Below, in pieces: positions 16,780-25,418 of a stretch of DNA of 50,075 nucleotides. This DNA is from JBNAVY01 sp049700195 (lineage in GTDB: Bacteria > Bacillota > Thermoanaerobacteria > Thermoanaerobacterales > Thermoanaerobacteraceae), in contig JBNAVY010000014.1 of assembly GCA_049700195.1 (NCBI GenBank), forward strand, positions 1 to 50,075. Direction: 5' to 3'. The notes under the pieces were generated by a model. It saw only the letters and a list, made by a program, of their open reading frames with translations, was not told the DNA's origin and did not search any database. The translations under genes and the position numbers were made by a program. Each line of letters starts with the position of its first letter. The stretch's first letter is position 1.

Positions 16780-17472
16780 TTAATTTCCTCCAAAATAATA
16801 GCCAACACCCCATTGAGTATGTATATATCTAGGTATTTCAGGGTTTGCTTCTATTTTTTCCCTCAATCTTCTTATATGAACATCTAAAGTTTTAGTATCT
16901 CCTGAAAAATATCTTCCCCAAACATATTCAATCAATTCATCTCTTGTTAAAATTTTATTTTTATGAGTTATTAGTACTTTTAGTAATTGGAACTCTCTTG
17001 GAGTAAGATTTATCTCTTTGTTATCAACATATACCTTATTATACTCCAAATTAAGCTTTATAGATTCGTACTCAATATTTTCGACATTTGATTTACTCTT
17101 GGAATTAAATTCATATACTCTCCTAATAAGAGCTTTTACTCTTGCTACAAGTTCTCTCGGATTAAATGGTTTTGTTATATAATCATCAGCTCCAAGCTCT
17201 AAACCAAAAATCTTATCAACATCTTGGCTTTTAGCTGTCAATACCAATATTGGCACATCAATTTTCAGTGCTTTAATAGTTCTTATAACATCAAATCCAC
17301 TTATTCCAGGGAGCATTATATCAAGGATGATTGCAGAAAACTTATTATTTTTAATTATCTCAATAGCACTTTCACCATCGCCAACAATAACCGTTTCATA
17401 TAATGATTCCAAATTTATCTGAATTACTTTTGAAATATTTACATCATCTTCTACTATTAAAACCTTATGCAT
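16780..17472 (-). CDS. OmpR/PhoB-family response regulator
   Basis: This is a DNA-binding response regulator of 230 aa. The receiver domain (1-118) carries the acid pair Glu8/Asp9-Asp10 in VLIVEDD, phospho-acceptor Asp51 in ILDIMLPG, Thr79 and Lys101 in DYITKPFNP. The C-terminal winged helix (about 130-228) contains LTPREFQLLKVL, RDELIEYVWG and TKTLDVHIRRLREKI. AGGAGGTG precedes the second ATG, which I use. It is translationally close to the downstream kinase (one base apart). Sequence resembles PhoP/ResD/YycF-type regulators but does not settle which; the Pho-box-like repeats at 5762-5808 make a PhoP role worth testing. Confidence 0.92.
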   Translation of the reverse strand: MHKVLIVEDDVNISKVIQINLESLYETVIVGDGESAIEIIKNNKFSAIILDIMLPGISGFDVIRTIKALKIDVPILVLTAKSQDVDKIFGLELGADDYITKPFNPRELVARVKALIRRVYEFNSKSKSNVENIEYESIKLNLEYNKVYVDNKEINLTPREFQLLKVLITHKNKILTRDELIEYVWGRYFSGDTKTLDVHIRRLREKIEANPEIPRYIHTQWGVGYYFGGN

Positions 17473-17563
17473 AATAAACACCTCCTGCCAATATATTATC
17501 ATATTTTAGTTAAAGATGTATAAATTTTTATTTAAAAATTTTTAACTATCTTACCTCTTTAGC

Positions 17564-17645
17564 TTGAAATTTAAAATTTTTTATTGTATTATAATACTCA
17601 AAGGATATCGCATTTTAAATAATACTTATTATCCTTAGAATAATA
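17564..17645 (+). promoter_or_regulatory. Candidate promoter and inverted repeats before the desulfoferrodoxin gene
   Basis: TTGAAA (17564-17569) is 17 bases from TATTAT (17587-17592), overlapping TATAAT at 17590-17595. Downstream in the leader, AAGGATA (17611-17617) and TATCCTT (17630-17636) are inverted copies. TATTAT (17627) and ATAATA (17640) form a second inverted pair. They could be operator half-sites or a leader hairpin. They do not match the 7-1-7 PerR box. Confidence 0.4.
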
Positions 17646-17664
17646 TTATGAAAGGGGTATAATA

Positions 17665-18042
17665 ATGGCAGATTTATTTGGAGTTTATAAATGTGAAAAA
17701 TGCGGAAATATTGTTGAAGTTTTACATGAAGGAGCAGGTACATTAGTATGTTGTGGTGAACCCATGAAAAAAATGCAGGAAAAAAGCGGCGATACAGGAA
17801 CAGAAAAACATACTCCCGTTATCGAAAGAGATGGCAATATTGTAACTGTTAAAGTTGGGAGTATTCCTCATCCAATGGAAGATAACCACTACATAGAATG
17901 GATTTCTCTTTTAGCTGATGGCATATATATGAGAAAAGTCCTAAAACCAAATGATGAGCCAAAAGCAACATTTGTAACTGATGCAAAAGATTTAAAAGCA
18001 TGGTCATACTGCAACTTACACGGGCTTTGGAAATCAAATTGA
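17665..18042 (+). CDS. dfx: Desulfoferrodoxin (superoxide reductase)
   Basis: This is a two-iron superoxide reductase of 125 aa that reduces superoxide to H2O2 without producing O2, a typical anaerobe defence. The N-terminal desulforedoxin-type Fe(Cys)4 centre has Cys10, Cys13, Cys29 and Cys30. The C-terminal catalytic Fe(His)4Cys centre has His49, His69, His75, His119 and Cys116. The catalytic Glu47-Lys48 pair sits directly before His49, so all key residues are present. AAAGGGG lies before the ATG. It is monocistronic, ending in a strong terminator shared with the convergent GPH transporter gene. Electron donors (rubredoxin) are not encoded nearby. Confidence 0.96.
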   Translation: MADLFGVYKCEKCGNIVEVLHEGAGTLVCCGEPMKKMQEKSGDTGTEKHTPVIERDGNIVTVKVGSIPHPMEDNHYIEWISLLADGIYMRKVLKPNDEPKATFVTDAKDLKAWSYCNLHGLWKSN

Positions 18043-18078
18043 TAAGTGAGGCTAGCCTCACTTATCAATTTGATTTTT
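18031..18078. terminator. 22-bp perfect-stem bidirectional terminator (dfx / GPH transporter)
   Basis: Arms 18031-18052 and 18055-18076 are perfectly complementary with a 2-base centre. T-runs follow on the plus strand (TTTTT), and the minus-strand GPH transcript meets the same stem right after its stop. The dfx stop codon lies inside the left arm, and the GPH stop directly abuts the right arm. Confidence 0.85.
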
Positions 18079-19366
18079 AAACTTTTTCTTTCAAAGAATA
18101 TTTATTAAATAAAACTGTAACTGACAAAATTAATATACAGGTTAATGGTCCAACTAACTGAAGTCCTAATGGATTCACTTCACTATATCCAAAAATCTTA
18201 AATATAGTTGGTGTGACAAGAGAAGAAATCCCTATTACTATTTTTATAATGAATCCTTGTGCACCAAAAAACATACCCTCCCTTCTTTGTCCAGTATTTA
18301 TCCCGTCTAATTCTGCAATATCTGCAATAATAGCATTGGGTACAATAAAAATAACTGAAAGAGGAATACCAGCTAATAATATAATTAATATAGAAATAGT
18401 TTTGTTAAAAAAGGACCCGAAAAGACCTGTCAGAGCTAAAATTACTGCAAACATAATAGATGAAGCCATCAGCATATTTTTTTTGCCATATAAAAGAGTA
18501 AGTTTAGGAACAAAAAAGCTGAATAAAACCGCTATAACAAAAGCACCGGCAATCATAAAACCTGAATTTTCTGCAGGTGTTTTTAAAAGAACTTCAGTTA
18601 TATAAGGCATAGCAATAGTCAAGGTATTTATTCCAAACCATAAAGCTGTCGCCATAACAAGGTAATACAGAAAATTCTTATTAGTAAAAGTCATTTTTAT
18701 AGAAGTAAACATTCCAACATCAGGGATATTCTCATCCTCTATTTTCTCCTCTTTTACAAAAATCGGAGTTAACATAAGTGTTGCAAATGCAAATACACCT
18801 AAAATAATTCCCATTATTTTAAAATTAAAAATTCCAATTAGTATCCCAGATCCGGCTTCAGCCACCATAACACCTAAAATTTGCGTTATACCCTGCATCA
18901 TAGTAAGTGTAATTCTTTCTTTGGACGTTTTAGAAATCTCGGGTATTAAAGCAAGATATGGAGCAACAACTGTCGTAAAAGAAACAAAAAATAAACTTAA
19001 AACAAAAGCCAAATAAACAAAATTAAAAATTGACTCAGAGTTAACTGGAGGAAACCATATCATTACAAAAGACAAAAACAAAACAGGAGTGCCAAAAAGC
19101 ACAAAAGGTATTCTTCTGCCCCACCGCGTTTTTATTTTATCAGAATAATAAGCCACAATAGGGTCAGATACTCCATCAAATATTCTTGCAACTATCATGG
19201 AAAAGCCTATAAGACCAATTGGTACGAGAATTCTAAGACCTTGTGTATTAAAAGAAGGAGGAGTATAGTAATACTGGTACCACTTCACAGCAGTCTGAGT
19301 GAAAATAGATATTCCTAAATAACCTAAGGAATACATAAAAAGTATAAAAAATCTATTGTTTTTCAT
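18077..19366 (-). CDS. GPH-family (MelB-like) sugar:cation symporter
   Basis: This is a 12-helix glycoside-pentoside-hexuronide:cation symporter of 429 aa. The family signature is clear: ARIFDGVSDPIVAYYSDK (Asp64, Asp68 region of the cation site) followed by TRWGRRIPFVLFGTP. The central loop IFVKEEKIEDENIPD separates the two six-helix halves. GPH proteins import oligosaccharides, glycosides or glucuronides with Na+ or H+. The start overlaps the stop of the upstream nitrilase-like gene (TAATG) with AGGAGG inside that gene, so the two are translationally coupled. As last gene of the glycosidase/nitrilase operon it probably imports that operon's substrate. Confidence 0.9.
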   Translation of the reverse strand: MKNNRFFILFMYSLGYLGISIFTQTAVKWYQYYYTPPSFNTQGLRILVPIGLIGFSMIVARIFDGVSDPIVAYYSDKIKTRWGRRIPFVLFGTPVLFLSFVMIWFPPVNSESIFNFVYLAFVLSLFFVSFTTVVAPYLALIPEISKTSKERITLTMMQGITQILGVMVAEAGSGILIGIFNFKIMGIILGVFAFATLMLTPIFVKEEKIEDENIPDVGMFTSIKMTFTNKNFLYYLVMATALWFGINTLTIAMPYITEVLLKTPAENSGFMIAGAFVIAVLFSFFVPKLTLLYGKKNMLMASSIMFAVILALTGLFGSFFNKTISILIILLAGIPLSVIFIVPNAIIADIAELDGINTGQRREGMFFGAQGFIIKIVIGISSLVTPTIFKIFGYSEVNPLGLQLVGPLTCILILSVTVLFNKYSLKEKV

Positions 19367-20433
19367 TATTCCTGCCTCCTGAAATTTTTATAAACTTTGT
19401 TATAATAATCTTTTTCAAATTCTTCATTGACATCACCGAAATACTCGGCTTTCTCTCTGACATCATATAACTTTTTAATATCCAAATCTGCCGTTATAAG
19501 AAAATCCCCTTCATAATAAGGCGATATAGAAATAATACCATCTTCATTTTCTGTCATATCAACAGGCGCAAAAATACCCGCTTTCCCTGTAAAATGTATA
19601 CCTGCCAACCATCCATTTAAAGATGCCTTTGCCCCATAAACATATGATTCTTGCACCCTTGGCCATATACCTCTTATAGCTCTCCAAAAATTATATTCCT
19701 CCATATTTGCTATAGGAAGAATTACAACCTCAGCGCCTTTTTGATATGCCATCTTAAAAGTTTCATAATATGTAGCATCCATACAAACAGGAAAAGACAT
19801 TTTACTAATTCCAATATCAAAAACTTTGAGTTCCTCATCTCTTTTTAATCCAATATTTTCTTCAAAATCTGTTAAATGTATTTTCTTCTGTCTACCAAGT
19901 ATTTTACCTTCTTTTGATATTATTGCACCACCATTGTAGAGGTTACCATTTTCGTTTATAATATAACTTCCTGTGTATATATAAATATTATATCTTTTTG
20001 CAAAATCCTCCATTGCTGTTTCATAAACTAATTGATACTCCTTAGAAATAGATTTAAATATATATCTTAAAAGACCCTCGCCTCCTCCACCACCACTTTG
20101 TACATTACCATTTTTAGCCTTATTATTTAAAAAATTATTTAGCTTAATAAAACCCGGAATAAGCCCAAAAAGATCAAAAAAATTGTATTCAGGAAATAAT
20201 ACTATATCACTTTTATTTTCTGCTGCCTCTTCTACAAATTTCCTCATTCTTTCTATATATTCTAAAAACGAATTTGTAACCTTGATCTCTCTTTGAACGC
20301 AAGAAACTCTTATAACTTCATCGTTTTTAAAAATTCCGTTTGTTATTAAAGATGTTTTTAGATTATATAAATAATCATTAAATTTTTTATAAGACATTTT
20401 TCTCTTAAACAGAAACTCTAATACATTTTTCAT
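19366..20433 (-). CDS. Carbon-nitrogen hydrolase (nitrilase superfamily), catalytically complete
   Basis: This nitrilase-superfamily amidohydrolase has 355 aa. The Glu-Lys-Cys triad is intact: Glu82 in LFPEYN, Lys184 in QKKIHL and Cys217 in FPVCMDATYYE. An extra N-terminal segment of about 40 residues precedes the domain, and residues 114-118 are a run of five glycines in a predicted loop. The real substrate (amide, nitrile or N-carbamoyl compound) cannot be assigned. AGGTGAT is 5 bases before the ATG used; an upstream GTG overlaps the previous stop. It is flanked by a degenerate nitrilase homologue upstream and the GPH symporter downstream, all coupled. Confidence 0.85.
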   Translation of the reverse strand: MKNVLEFLFKRKMSYKKFNDYLYNLKTSLITNGIFKNDEVIRVSCVQREIKVTNSFLEYIERMRKFVEEAAENKSDIVLFPEYNFFDLFGLIPGFIKLNNFLNNKAKNGNVQSGGGGGEGLLRYIFKSISKEYQLVYETAMEDFAKRYNIYIYTGSYIINENGNLYNGGAIISKEGKILGRQKKIHLTDFEENIGLKRDEELKVFDIGISKMSFPVCMDATYYETFKMAYQKGAEVVILPIANMEEYNFWRAIRGIWPRVQESYVYGAKASLNGWLAGIHFTGKAGIFAPVDMTENEDGIISISPYYEGDFLITADLDIKKLYDVREKAEYFGDVNEEFEKDYYNKVYKNFRRQE

Positions 20434-20438
20434 AATAA

Positions 20439-21209
20439 TCACCTAAAAATCTCTTTATATGAATTTACATTTAACTGTTTTAATACATCAAATTTTAAAA
20501 CAGCTTTCTGTCTTTTTGATTCATCAAGGTCCGAAAATATAATTTTTGTTTCATCTTCTTTTGCCAGAAAACCAGTATCATCTTTTGTCATTTCCAAGGG
20601 AGCATGGATAGCTGCCTCTGAATAAAAATTATTTTCCTTATACTCTCCTTTAAAACCACTTTCTACAGCAAAAAATAGATTCTGCTGAACATTTTCCCAT
20701 ACACCAGCTATTTGCCTTGCGAAATTTTTCCTTCCTTTAATTGCAACAGGAGAAAGTACTAGATTGACTCCTTTTAAAGCAGCATATCTAAAAACCTGAG
20801 GATAAAATACATCAGTTGATAAAATAATAGCTATTTTAAATCCTGCCCACTCAATTATATCTAAGTCTTTTCCCCTGGAAAATCCCAAATTTTTTTCCCA
20901 TCTAGAAAGATAAAGCTGTCTTTGAAATATTAATAAATTACCATTTAAAATTAAAAAAGAAGAATGATATAAATTGTCATTTTCTTTTTCAAAAAAACTA
21001 CCAGGATTTATAGCTATTTTGTTATATTTAGCGGATATCTCCTTTACCCAACTTATAAAATCCTTATCAAAATCACAGACAACACCTGTAAGTGCTGGAA
21101 AAACAACAAGATTAACATCATTCATCTTGCATATATCTAAAATCTTAGTAACATTAGATTTACAATCAAAAAAATCTTCTCTTTTTAAAACTGCCGCTGC
21201 AACTTTCAT
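20439..21209 (-). CDS. Degenerate nitrilase-fold protein (predicted pseudoenzyme)
   Basis: This 256-aa protein aligns along its length with the next gene and with nitrilases, but all three catalytic positions are changed. The Glu of FPE is Ala39 (VVFPALTG), the Lys of KKIHL is Gln98 (RQLYL), and the Cys is Ser131 (IILSTDVFYPQ). Other fold signatures remain: ALKGVNLVLSPVAI and AAIHAPLEMT, parallel to the active paralogue. I infer an inactive subunit or regulator, perhaps a partner of the intact paralogue. GGGAG is 8 bases before the ATG used; an upstream GTG overlaps the stop of the glycosidase-like gene. The frame is open throughout, with no frameshift, so the change is not simple decay. Confidence 0.8.
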   Translation of the reverse strand: MKVAAAVLKREDFFDCKSNVTKILDICKMNDVNLVVFPALTGVVCDFDKDFISWVKEISAKYNKIAINPGSFFEKENDNLYHSSFLILNGNLLIFQRQLYLSRWEKNLGFSRGKDLDIIEWAGFKIAIILSTDVFYPQVFRYAALKGVNLVLSPVAIKGRKNFARQIAGVWENVQQNLFFAVESGFKGEYKENNFYSEAAIHAPLEMTKDDTGFLAKEDETKIIFSDLDESKRQKAVLKFDVLKQLNVNSYKEIFR

Positions 21210-21214
21210 AAAAC

Positions 21215-22993
21215 TCACTCCCTAAAAAGCACTTTATAAAGTGCCATTGCAAGATAACCTGCCCCTGTTGCAAACCCTATACCTGTTTTTGCAACACCAG
21301 TATCTTTATCAAAACTCTCAGCTAAAAGACCAAAATCCATATAAGCAAACTTTAGCCAGTTTAATGCCTCTTTTTCTAATAAAGGATTGAGAAGGCTTCC
21401 ACATAATCCTAAACCCGACGGAGTATTTGGATGATGATCACAGGCTAATTCTTTTATTTTAGCATCTTTAAAATAATACTTATACTTAGAAGAATAATAA
21501 AATTCAATTGTGTTTTTAAATAATTCATCATTATAATCTATAAAATCGTAAAAATACATAAGCCCCAGATTACCTGGCGGATCATTATACAATTTGTGGT
21601 TTCCCTTCCCATCAGTAGACCAGGCAAATATCTTTTTGCCATCGAATTCAGTAACAAGATAATCATATATGCCTTTATAAATACCATCTGCTCGCTTTTT
21701 TAAAACATCTGCTTTTTTGTATAAATTTAGCTTTAAATATAGATTTTTAAGATTAGTAAGTCCCCTTAAGAGTATAACATTATCAATAGTAACAAATGGA
21801 TACTCTGAGGGATCATCAGATGGAAGTAAAAAAGTTTTATAAAGCCCCGTGTAAGGATCATATTCCTTTTCTATTCTGTTATAAACATATTCTAATGCAT
21901 TTATAAGTTTTAGATCATCTACATCAACATCAATATTTGCTAAAAGGATAAAATAACTAGAAGCCTCATCAAGTTCAAAACCCGGATAAAGAACGGTTCC
22001 ATCTATATAATGAGCATGGTCTCCTGCATTTTTATAATGCCTTAAAATACACTCTCTTGAAATATAATTATAAAAATCTTTGTCAATTAATTTTATCGCT
22101 GGAAAAGACCACAAAAAACTGTCTCTCTCCCAAAAAGCCCCAGAAACATAATATCTCGGACTTCTCGATGTTAAAGCAACATAGTTATCTGATTCTATAT
22201 CTTTACCTACTGCAAAAAAATAATTAAAAAACATATTTTTATTTAATAATTCTTCTAAATATTTATCTTCCTTATAATTTATATATTTACTAATAAACCA
22301 CTTTTCTAATTCGCTATATATGTTCTTAAAACCTTTTCTTTTAAGATGGATTAAGGTTGTAGATGCCCCATCCATATCAGAATTTAATGTTATATAAAAA
22401 CAGCTTTTTCCCTTAAATTTTTGTTTGAGAATAACATATTCATCTTTATTTTCAAAATTAAAATCATTTTCCCCTCCAAAAGCTAGAGAAAAAGCTGTAT
22501 TATAAGAATAAATATTCAAAGCAGGGTTTTTAAGCCATTTATCAATCTTAAATTCCTTTTTAAAATCAACCTCATGGGAATTAAAACGCAAAAAACTGAG
22601 CATTTCAGGATAAACAAAAAGCTTAACTTCTATCTCATCAATACTTTCTATCTCATAAATAAATCCTTTTTCATTTAAATCTGCATAAATCTTAACTATA
22701 ACAAAACTTCCATCTGAAAGGTACAATTTAATATACGGTATATAATAAAACATTTCTTCTACTTCACTTTTTGATATTTCAAGCAAATTACCATTTTTAT
22801 AAAATCTAGGTTTAATCAATGCTTCTTTACCTGATAGTTCAACAAGACCTTTATTTGAAAAAGAAATTATATTAAGGCTTTTTATAGAAGCATCATTTAT
22901 GTTTATCTCAGGTAAACTAATATAGTGATTTCCAGCGTACATTACCCTTACATTATTATCAATTTCACTTGGTCGTGTAATAATTTTATTCAT
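21215..22993 (-). CDS. (alpha/alpha)6-barrel glycoside hydrolase-like protein
   Basis: This 592-aa cytosolic protein has no signal peptide. Residues 1 to about 230 look beta-rich; the rest looks like a helical toroid as in glycoside hydrolase clans such as GH15, GH63 or GH125. Notable motifs are SGAFWERDSFLWSFPAI (285-300), GTVLYPGFELDEASSY with acidic Glu340/Asp342/Glu343, LLPSDDPSEYPFVTIDNV, and near the C-terminus GLLAESFDKDTG ... ATGAGYLAMAL. The C-terminal pattern recalls GH125-type alpha-mannosidases, but I cannot confirm the family. AGGAG is 9-10 bases before the ATG used. First gene of the operon with the two nitrilase-fold proteins and the GPH symporter. Likely substrate: an imported glycoside. 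Confidence 0.6.
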   Translation of the reverse strand: MNKIITRPSEIDNNVRVMYAGNHYISLPEININDASIKSLNIISFSNKGLVELSGKEALIKPRFYKNGNLLEISKSEVEEMFYYIPYIKLYLSDGSFVIVKIYADLNEKGFIYEIESIDEIEVKLFVYPEMLSFLRFNSHEVDFKKEFKIDKWLKNPALNIYSYNTAFSLAFGGENDFNFENKDEYVILKQKFKGKSCFYITLNSDMDGASTTLIHLKRKGFKNIYSELEKWFISKYINYKEDKYLEELLNKNMFFNYFFAVGKDIESDNYVALTSRSPRYYVSGAFWERDSFLWSFPAIKLIDKDFYNYISRECILRHYKNAGDHAHYIDGTVLYPGFELDEASSYFILLANIDVDVDDLKLINALEYVYNRIEKEYDPYTGLYKTFLLPSDDPSEYPFVTIDNVILLRGLTNLKNLYLKLNLYKKADVLKKRADGIYKGIYDYLVTEFDGKKIFAWSTDGKGNHKLYNDPPGNLGLMYFYDFIDYNDELFKNTIEFYYSSKYKYYFKDAKIKELACDHHPNTPSGLGLCGSLLNPLLEKEALNWLKFAYMDFGLLAESFDKDTGVAKTGIGFATGAGYLAMALYKVLFRE

Positions 22994-23062
22994 AATCCAA
23001 CCACTCCTGTCCATTTTCTATGCCTGACATTAGATACTTTCCTTTTTGTCTTATATTTAACT

Positions 23063-23096
23063 AAAAAAGTACACCTAATATAGGTGCACATTTTTA
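23063..23096. terminator. Terminator after the ferritin gene
   Basis: GTGCACCTA/TAGGTGTAC-type inverted repeat (one mismatch) around 23069-23089 is followed by TTTTTT on the minus strand. It ends the gpmA-aldolase-ferritin transcript. A T-run on the plus side means it could also work in the other direction. Confidence 0.75.
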
Positions 23097-23098
23097 GT

Positions 23099-23623
23099 TT
23101 ATTGCTGTCCTTGCGCAAGCGGAGCAGGTAATACAAATGTTCTTTGAGCTAATTCAGCATCAATCATAAATATTGGCTGTATATTATCTCCTATAAGTTC
23201 TAATTTATCTAAAAGCCTCTGGAAGTTCTCTTCTTCTTCTACCTGCTCATTTATAAACCATTGCAAAAAAGCATTTGTTCCATGATCTTTTTCTTCTATT
23301 GCAATATCAACAAGCTCATATATCTTTTTTGTTACAGTTTTTTCATGGCTTAATGCCTTTTTAAATACATCTTTTATACTTTCAAAATTATCTTGTGGCT
23401 TTTTAATCTCATATAACTCTACTTTACCATTCATTCTATATATGTATTCATAAAAAATCCTTGCATGAGATAATTCTTCTTCCATTTGTACCTTGAAGAA
23501 ATTAGCAAAACCTTCTAAGTTTTTTTCTTGAAAATAATTTTCCATTGCAACATATAAATATGCAGAATAAATCTCATAATTTAGTTGCTTATTTAAACCT
23601 TCTAACATCTTTTTACTTAACAT
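23099..23623 (-). CDS. ftnA: Bacterial non-heme ferritin
   Basis: This is an iron-storage ferritin of 174 aa assembling as a 24-mer (family knowledge). The ferroxidase centre is complete: Glu17, Tyr24, Glu50, His53, Glu94 and Gln127. There is no heme-ligand Met typical of bacterioferritin. GAGGTGAT lies 4 bases before the ATG. It begins 39 bases after the aldolase stop, so it is probably expressed with gpmA and the aldolase as well as, possibly, from a local promoter. Storage of Fe(II) also limits Fenton chemistry on oxygen exposure, which fits the desulfoferrodoxin nearby. Confidence 0.95.
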   Translation of the reverse strand: MLSKKMLEGLNKQLNYEIYSAYLYVAMENYFQEKNLEGFANFFKVQMEEELSHARIFYEYIYRMNGKVELYEIKKPQDNFESIKDVFKKALSHEKTVTKKIYELVDIAIEEKDHGTNAFLQWFINEQVEEEENFQRLLDKLELIGDNIQPIFMIDAELAQRTFVLPAPLAQGQQ

Positions 23624-23662
23624 AAAATCACCTCTTAATATATTATTTGTAATTTTTTAAAT

Positions 23663-24571
23663 TTATTTAAATTCCTCCATAGCCTCATCAACAGTTTTAT
23701 TTTCTATAGTTATACTATAAATAGCATTGCACATTTTTACTGCATCTTCTAAAGATTTTTGATGTATGTTTCTGCCTGTTGCATTGCCTGATGCACCACT
23801 TACATGTATCTGATAATACAATCTCTGCAAAAAGCTTTTAATATCAATACTTGGTCCTCCAGAACACACAACTTTGGTTCTGCCAGATGCCATAACAGCT
23901 TCCTTAAAAAGTATAGCAGATTCATTATCATCTTTACCTTCTGGAAAATTAACTTTGACAAAATCCGTTCCTAAAGCGGCAGCAATCCCTGTTGCACCCG
24001 CAATAAGATGTGGATCTAATTCATCTTTTACAGATACACCTCTTGGATATGCCCAAATCACTGTAACAAAACCATTTTTATGAGCCTCATAGACAATCTG
24101 AGCTGCTTGCCTTAACATTTTATCTTCATATTTACTTCCTGGATATATAGTATATCCAACACCAACTATTTTAAGACCGCTTTCTTTTTTAAATTCAACT
24201 ACTTGATTTACATCTATCCATTGATTACTAAATGGATCCATTTCACTTTCTTTTACAATATCAGTTTTTGAATTTAATTTCACAAGATATGGGACATTGC
24301 TGTAATCCATGCCATAACGGGCAATTAAACCTAATTGCGTAGCAAATACTCCAATTTTACCCATACTTGCTATTTTAAATAAATGTTCAGGATCTGCATC
24401 ATCTGGTGAAATACCCTCACCATAAAAATCTTTATTTAAATGTTCTACCTTTTGATCTCCTGCAAAAAGCATTAGTCTGCCGCTTCCTTTTGTTATCTCA
24501 GTATAATTATTAATATATTCACTGTGTTTATAAACAGGTACATCAGCGGGAATTTTAATCTTCTCACTCAT
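23663..24571 (-). CDS. Class I fructose-bisphosphate aldolase (archaeal/DhnA type)
   Basis: This TIM-barrel Schiff-base aldolase (302 aa) cleaves fructose-1,6-bisphosphate to DHAP and G3P. The lysine forming the imine is Lys206 in TDFVKVNFPEG. The phosphate-binding C-terminal loop is KVVCSGGPSID and GASGNATGRNI. AYPRGVSVKDE is also typical of the DhnA/FbaB group. Length is slightly above that of archaeal homologues (about 260-280), with a longer N-terminus. I use the second ATG because AAGGA is 9 or more bases before it and too close to the first. It sits 17 bases behind gpmA in a glycolytic unit followed by ferritin. Classic class I animal-type and class II enzymes are unrelated. Confidence 0.85.
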   Translation of the reverse strand: MSEKIKIPADVPVYKHSEYINNYTEITKGSGRLMLFAGDQKVEHLNKDFYGEGISPDDADPEHLFKIASMGKIGVFATQLGLIARYGMDYSNVPYLVKLNSKTDIVKESEMDPFSNQWIDVNQVVEFKKESGLKIVGVGYTIYPGSKYEDKMLRQAAQIVYEAHKNGFVTVIWAYPRGVSVKDELDPHLIAGATGIAAALGTDFVKVNFPEGKDDNESAILFKEAVMASGRTKVVCSGGPSIDIKSFLQRLYYQIHVSGASGNATGRNIHQKSLEDAVKMCNAIYSITIENKTVDEAMEEFK

Positions 24572-24588
24572 ATTTTTCATCCTTCCTT

Positions 24589-25335
24589 TTAATTTGACTT
24601 ACCTTGATTTGCAACCTCCTGCTTTTTTTCTTTTATTTTCTCTTCATCTGCAAGATAATAATGTTTAATAGGCTTTAAATTATCATCTAGTTCATAAACT
24701 AAAGGAATTCCTGTAGGAATATTAAGTTCCATTATTTCCTCATTAGAAAGATTGTCAAGATATTTTATAAGTCCTCTTAAACTATTACCATGAGCAGCAA
24801 TCAGAACTTTTTTACCTGACTTTATCATCGGTGCAATTGTAGATTCCCAGTAAGGAATTACTCTATTTATTGTATCAATTAAGTTTTCTGTAAAAGGAAT
24901 TTCTTCATCGGAAAGGTCGGCATATCTTGGATCATGACCGGGATATCTTGGATCGTCTTTTGTCAATGAAGGAGGTCTTACATTAGCAGATCTTCTCCAG
25001 ATTTTTACCTGTTCTTCACCATATTTTTGAGCAGTTTCGGCTTTGTTAAGTCCTTGTAATGCTCCATAATGCCTTTCATTAAGCCTCCACGATTTATAAA
25101 CCGGTATCCACATCAGATCCAATTCGTCAAGGACAATCCACAAAGTCCTTATAGCTCTTTTAAGTACAGAAGTAAAAGCACAGTCAAAAGTGTATCCTTC
25201 TGCCTTTAAAGTCTTGCCACTTTCTCTCGCCTCTTCAAGCCCTCTTGGCGACAGATCCACATCCGTCCAGCCAGTAAATCTATTTTCCATATTCCACATG
25301 CTTTCTCCATGTCGCAGTAAAACAACCTTATGCAT
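24589..25335 (-). CDS. gpmA: 2,3-bisphosphoglycerate-dependent phosphoglycerate mutase
   Basis: This dPGM (248 aa) interconverts 3- and 2-phosphoglycerate in glycolysis. The N-terminal LLRHGESMWNMENRFTGWTD holds the phosphorylated His9; the second His is in LIAAHGNSLRGLIKYLD. RRSANVRPPSL, YPGHDPRYADL and a flexible Lys/Glu-rich tail are standard for the family and full length. AAGGTGG is 8 bases before the ATG; a GTG four codons earlier overlaps it. First gene of the gpmA-aldolase-ferritin unit, preceded by a good promoter. Confidence 0.95.
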   Translation of the reverse strand: MHKVVLLRHGESMWNMENRFTGWTDVDLSPRGLEEARESGKTLKAEGYTFDCAFTSVLKRAIRTLWIVLDELDLMWIPVYKSWRLNERHYGALQGLNKAETAQKYGEEQVKIWRRSANVRPPSLTKDDPRYPGHDPRYADLSDEEIPFTENLIDTINRVIPYWESTIAPMIKSGKKVLIAAHGNSLRGLIKYLDNLSNEEIMELNIPTGIPLVYELDDNLKPIKHYYLADEEKIKEKKQEVANQGKSN

Positions 25336-25418
25336 ACTTTTTCCCACCTTTCACATATTATATATCAAAAATTTATACAAAGATTTTCTGTCTTTTCATA
25401 TTCTATCCTGTTTTCTTA

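Noticed and set aside
17620..17645. PerR box upstream of desulfoferrodoxin
   Set aside because: The AT-rich inverted repeat has 6-base arms with a 7-base centre, not the 7-1-7 PerR pattern.
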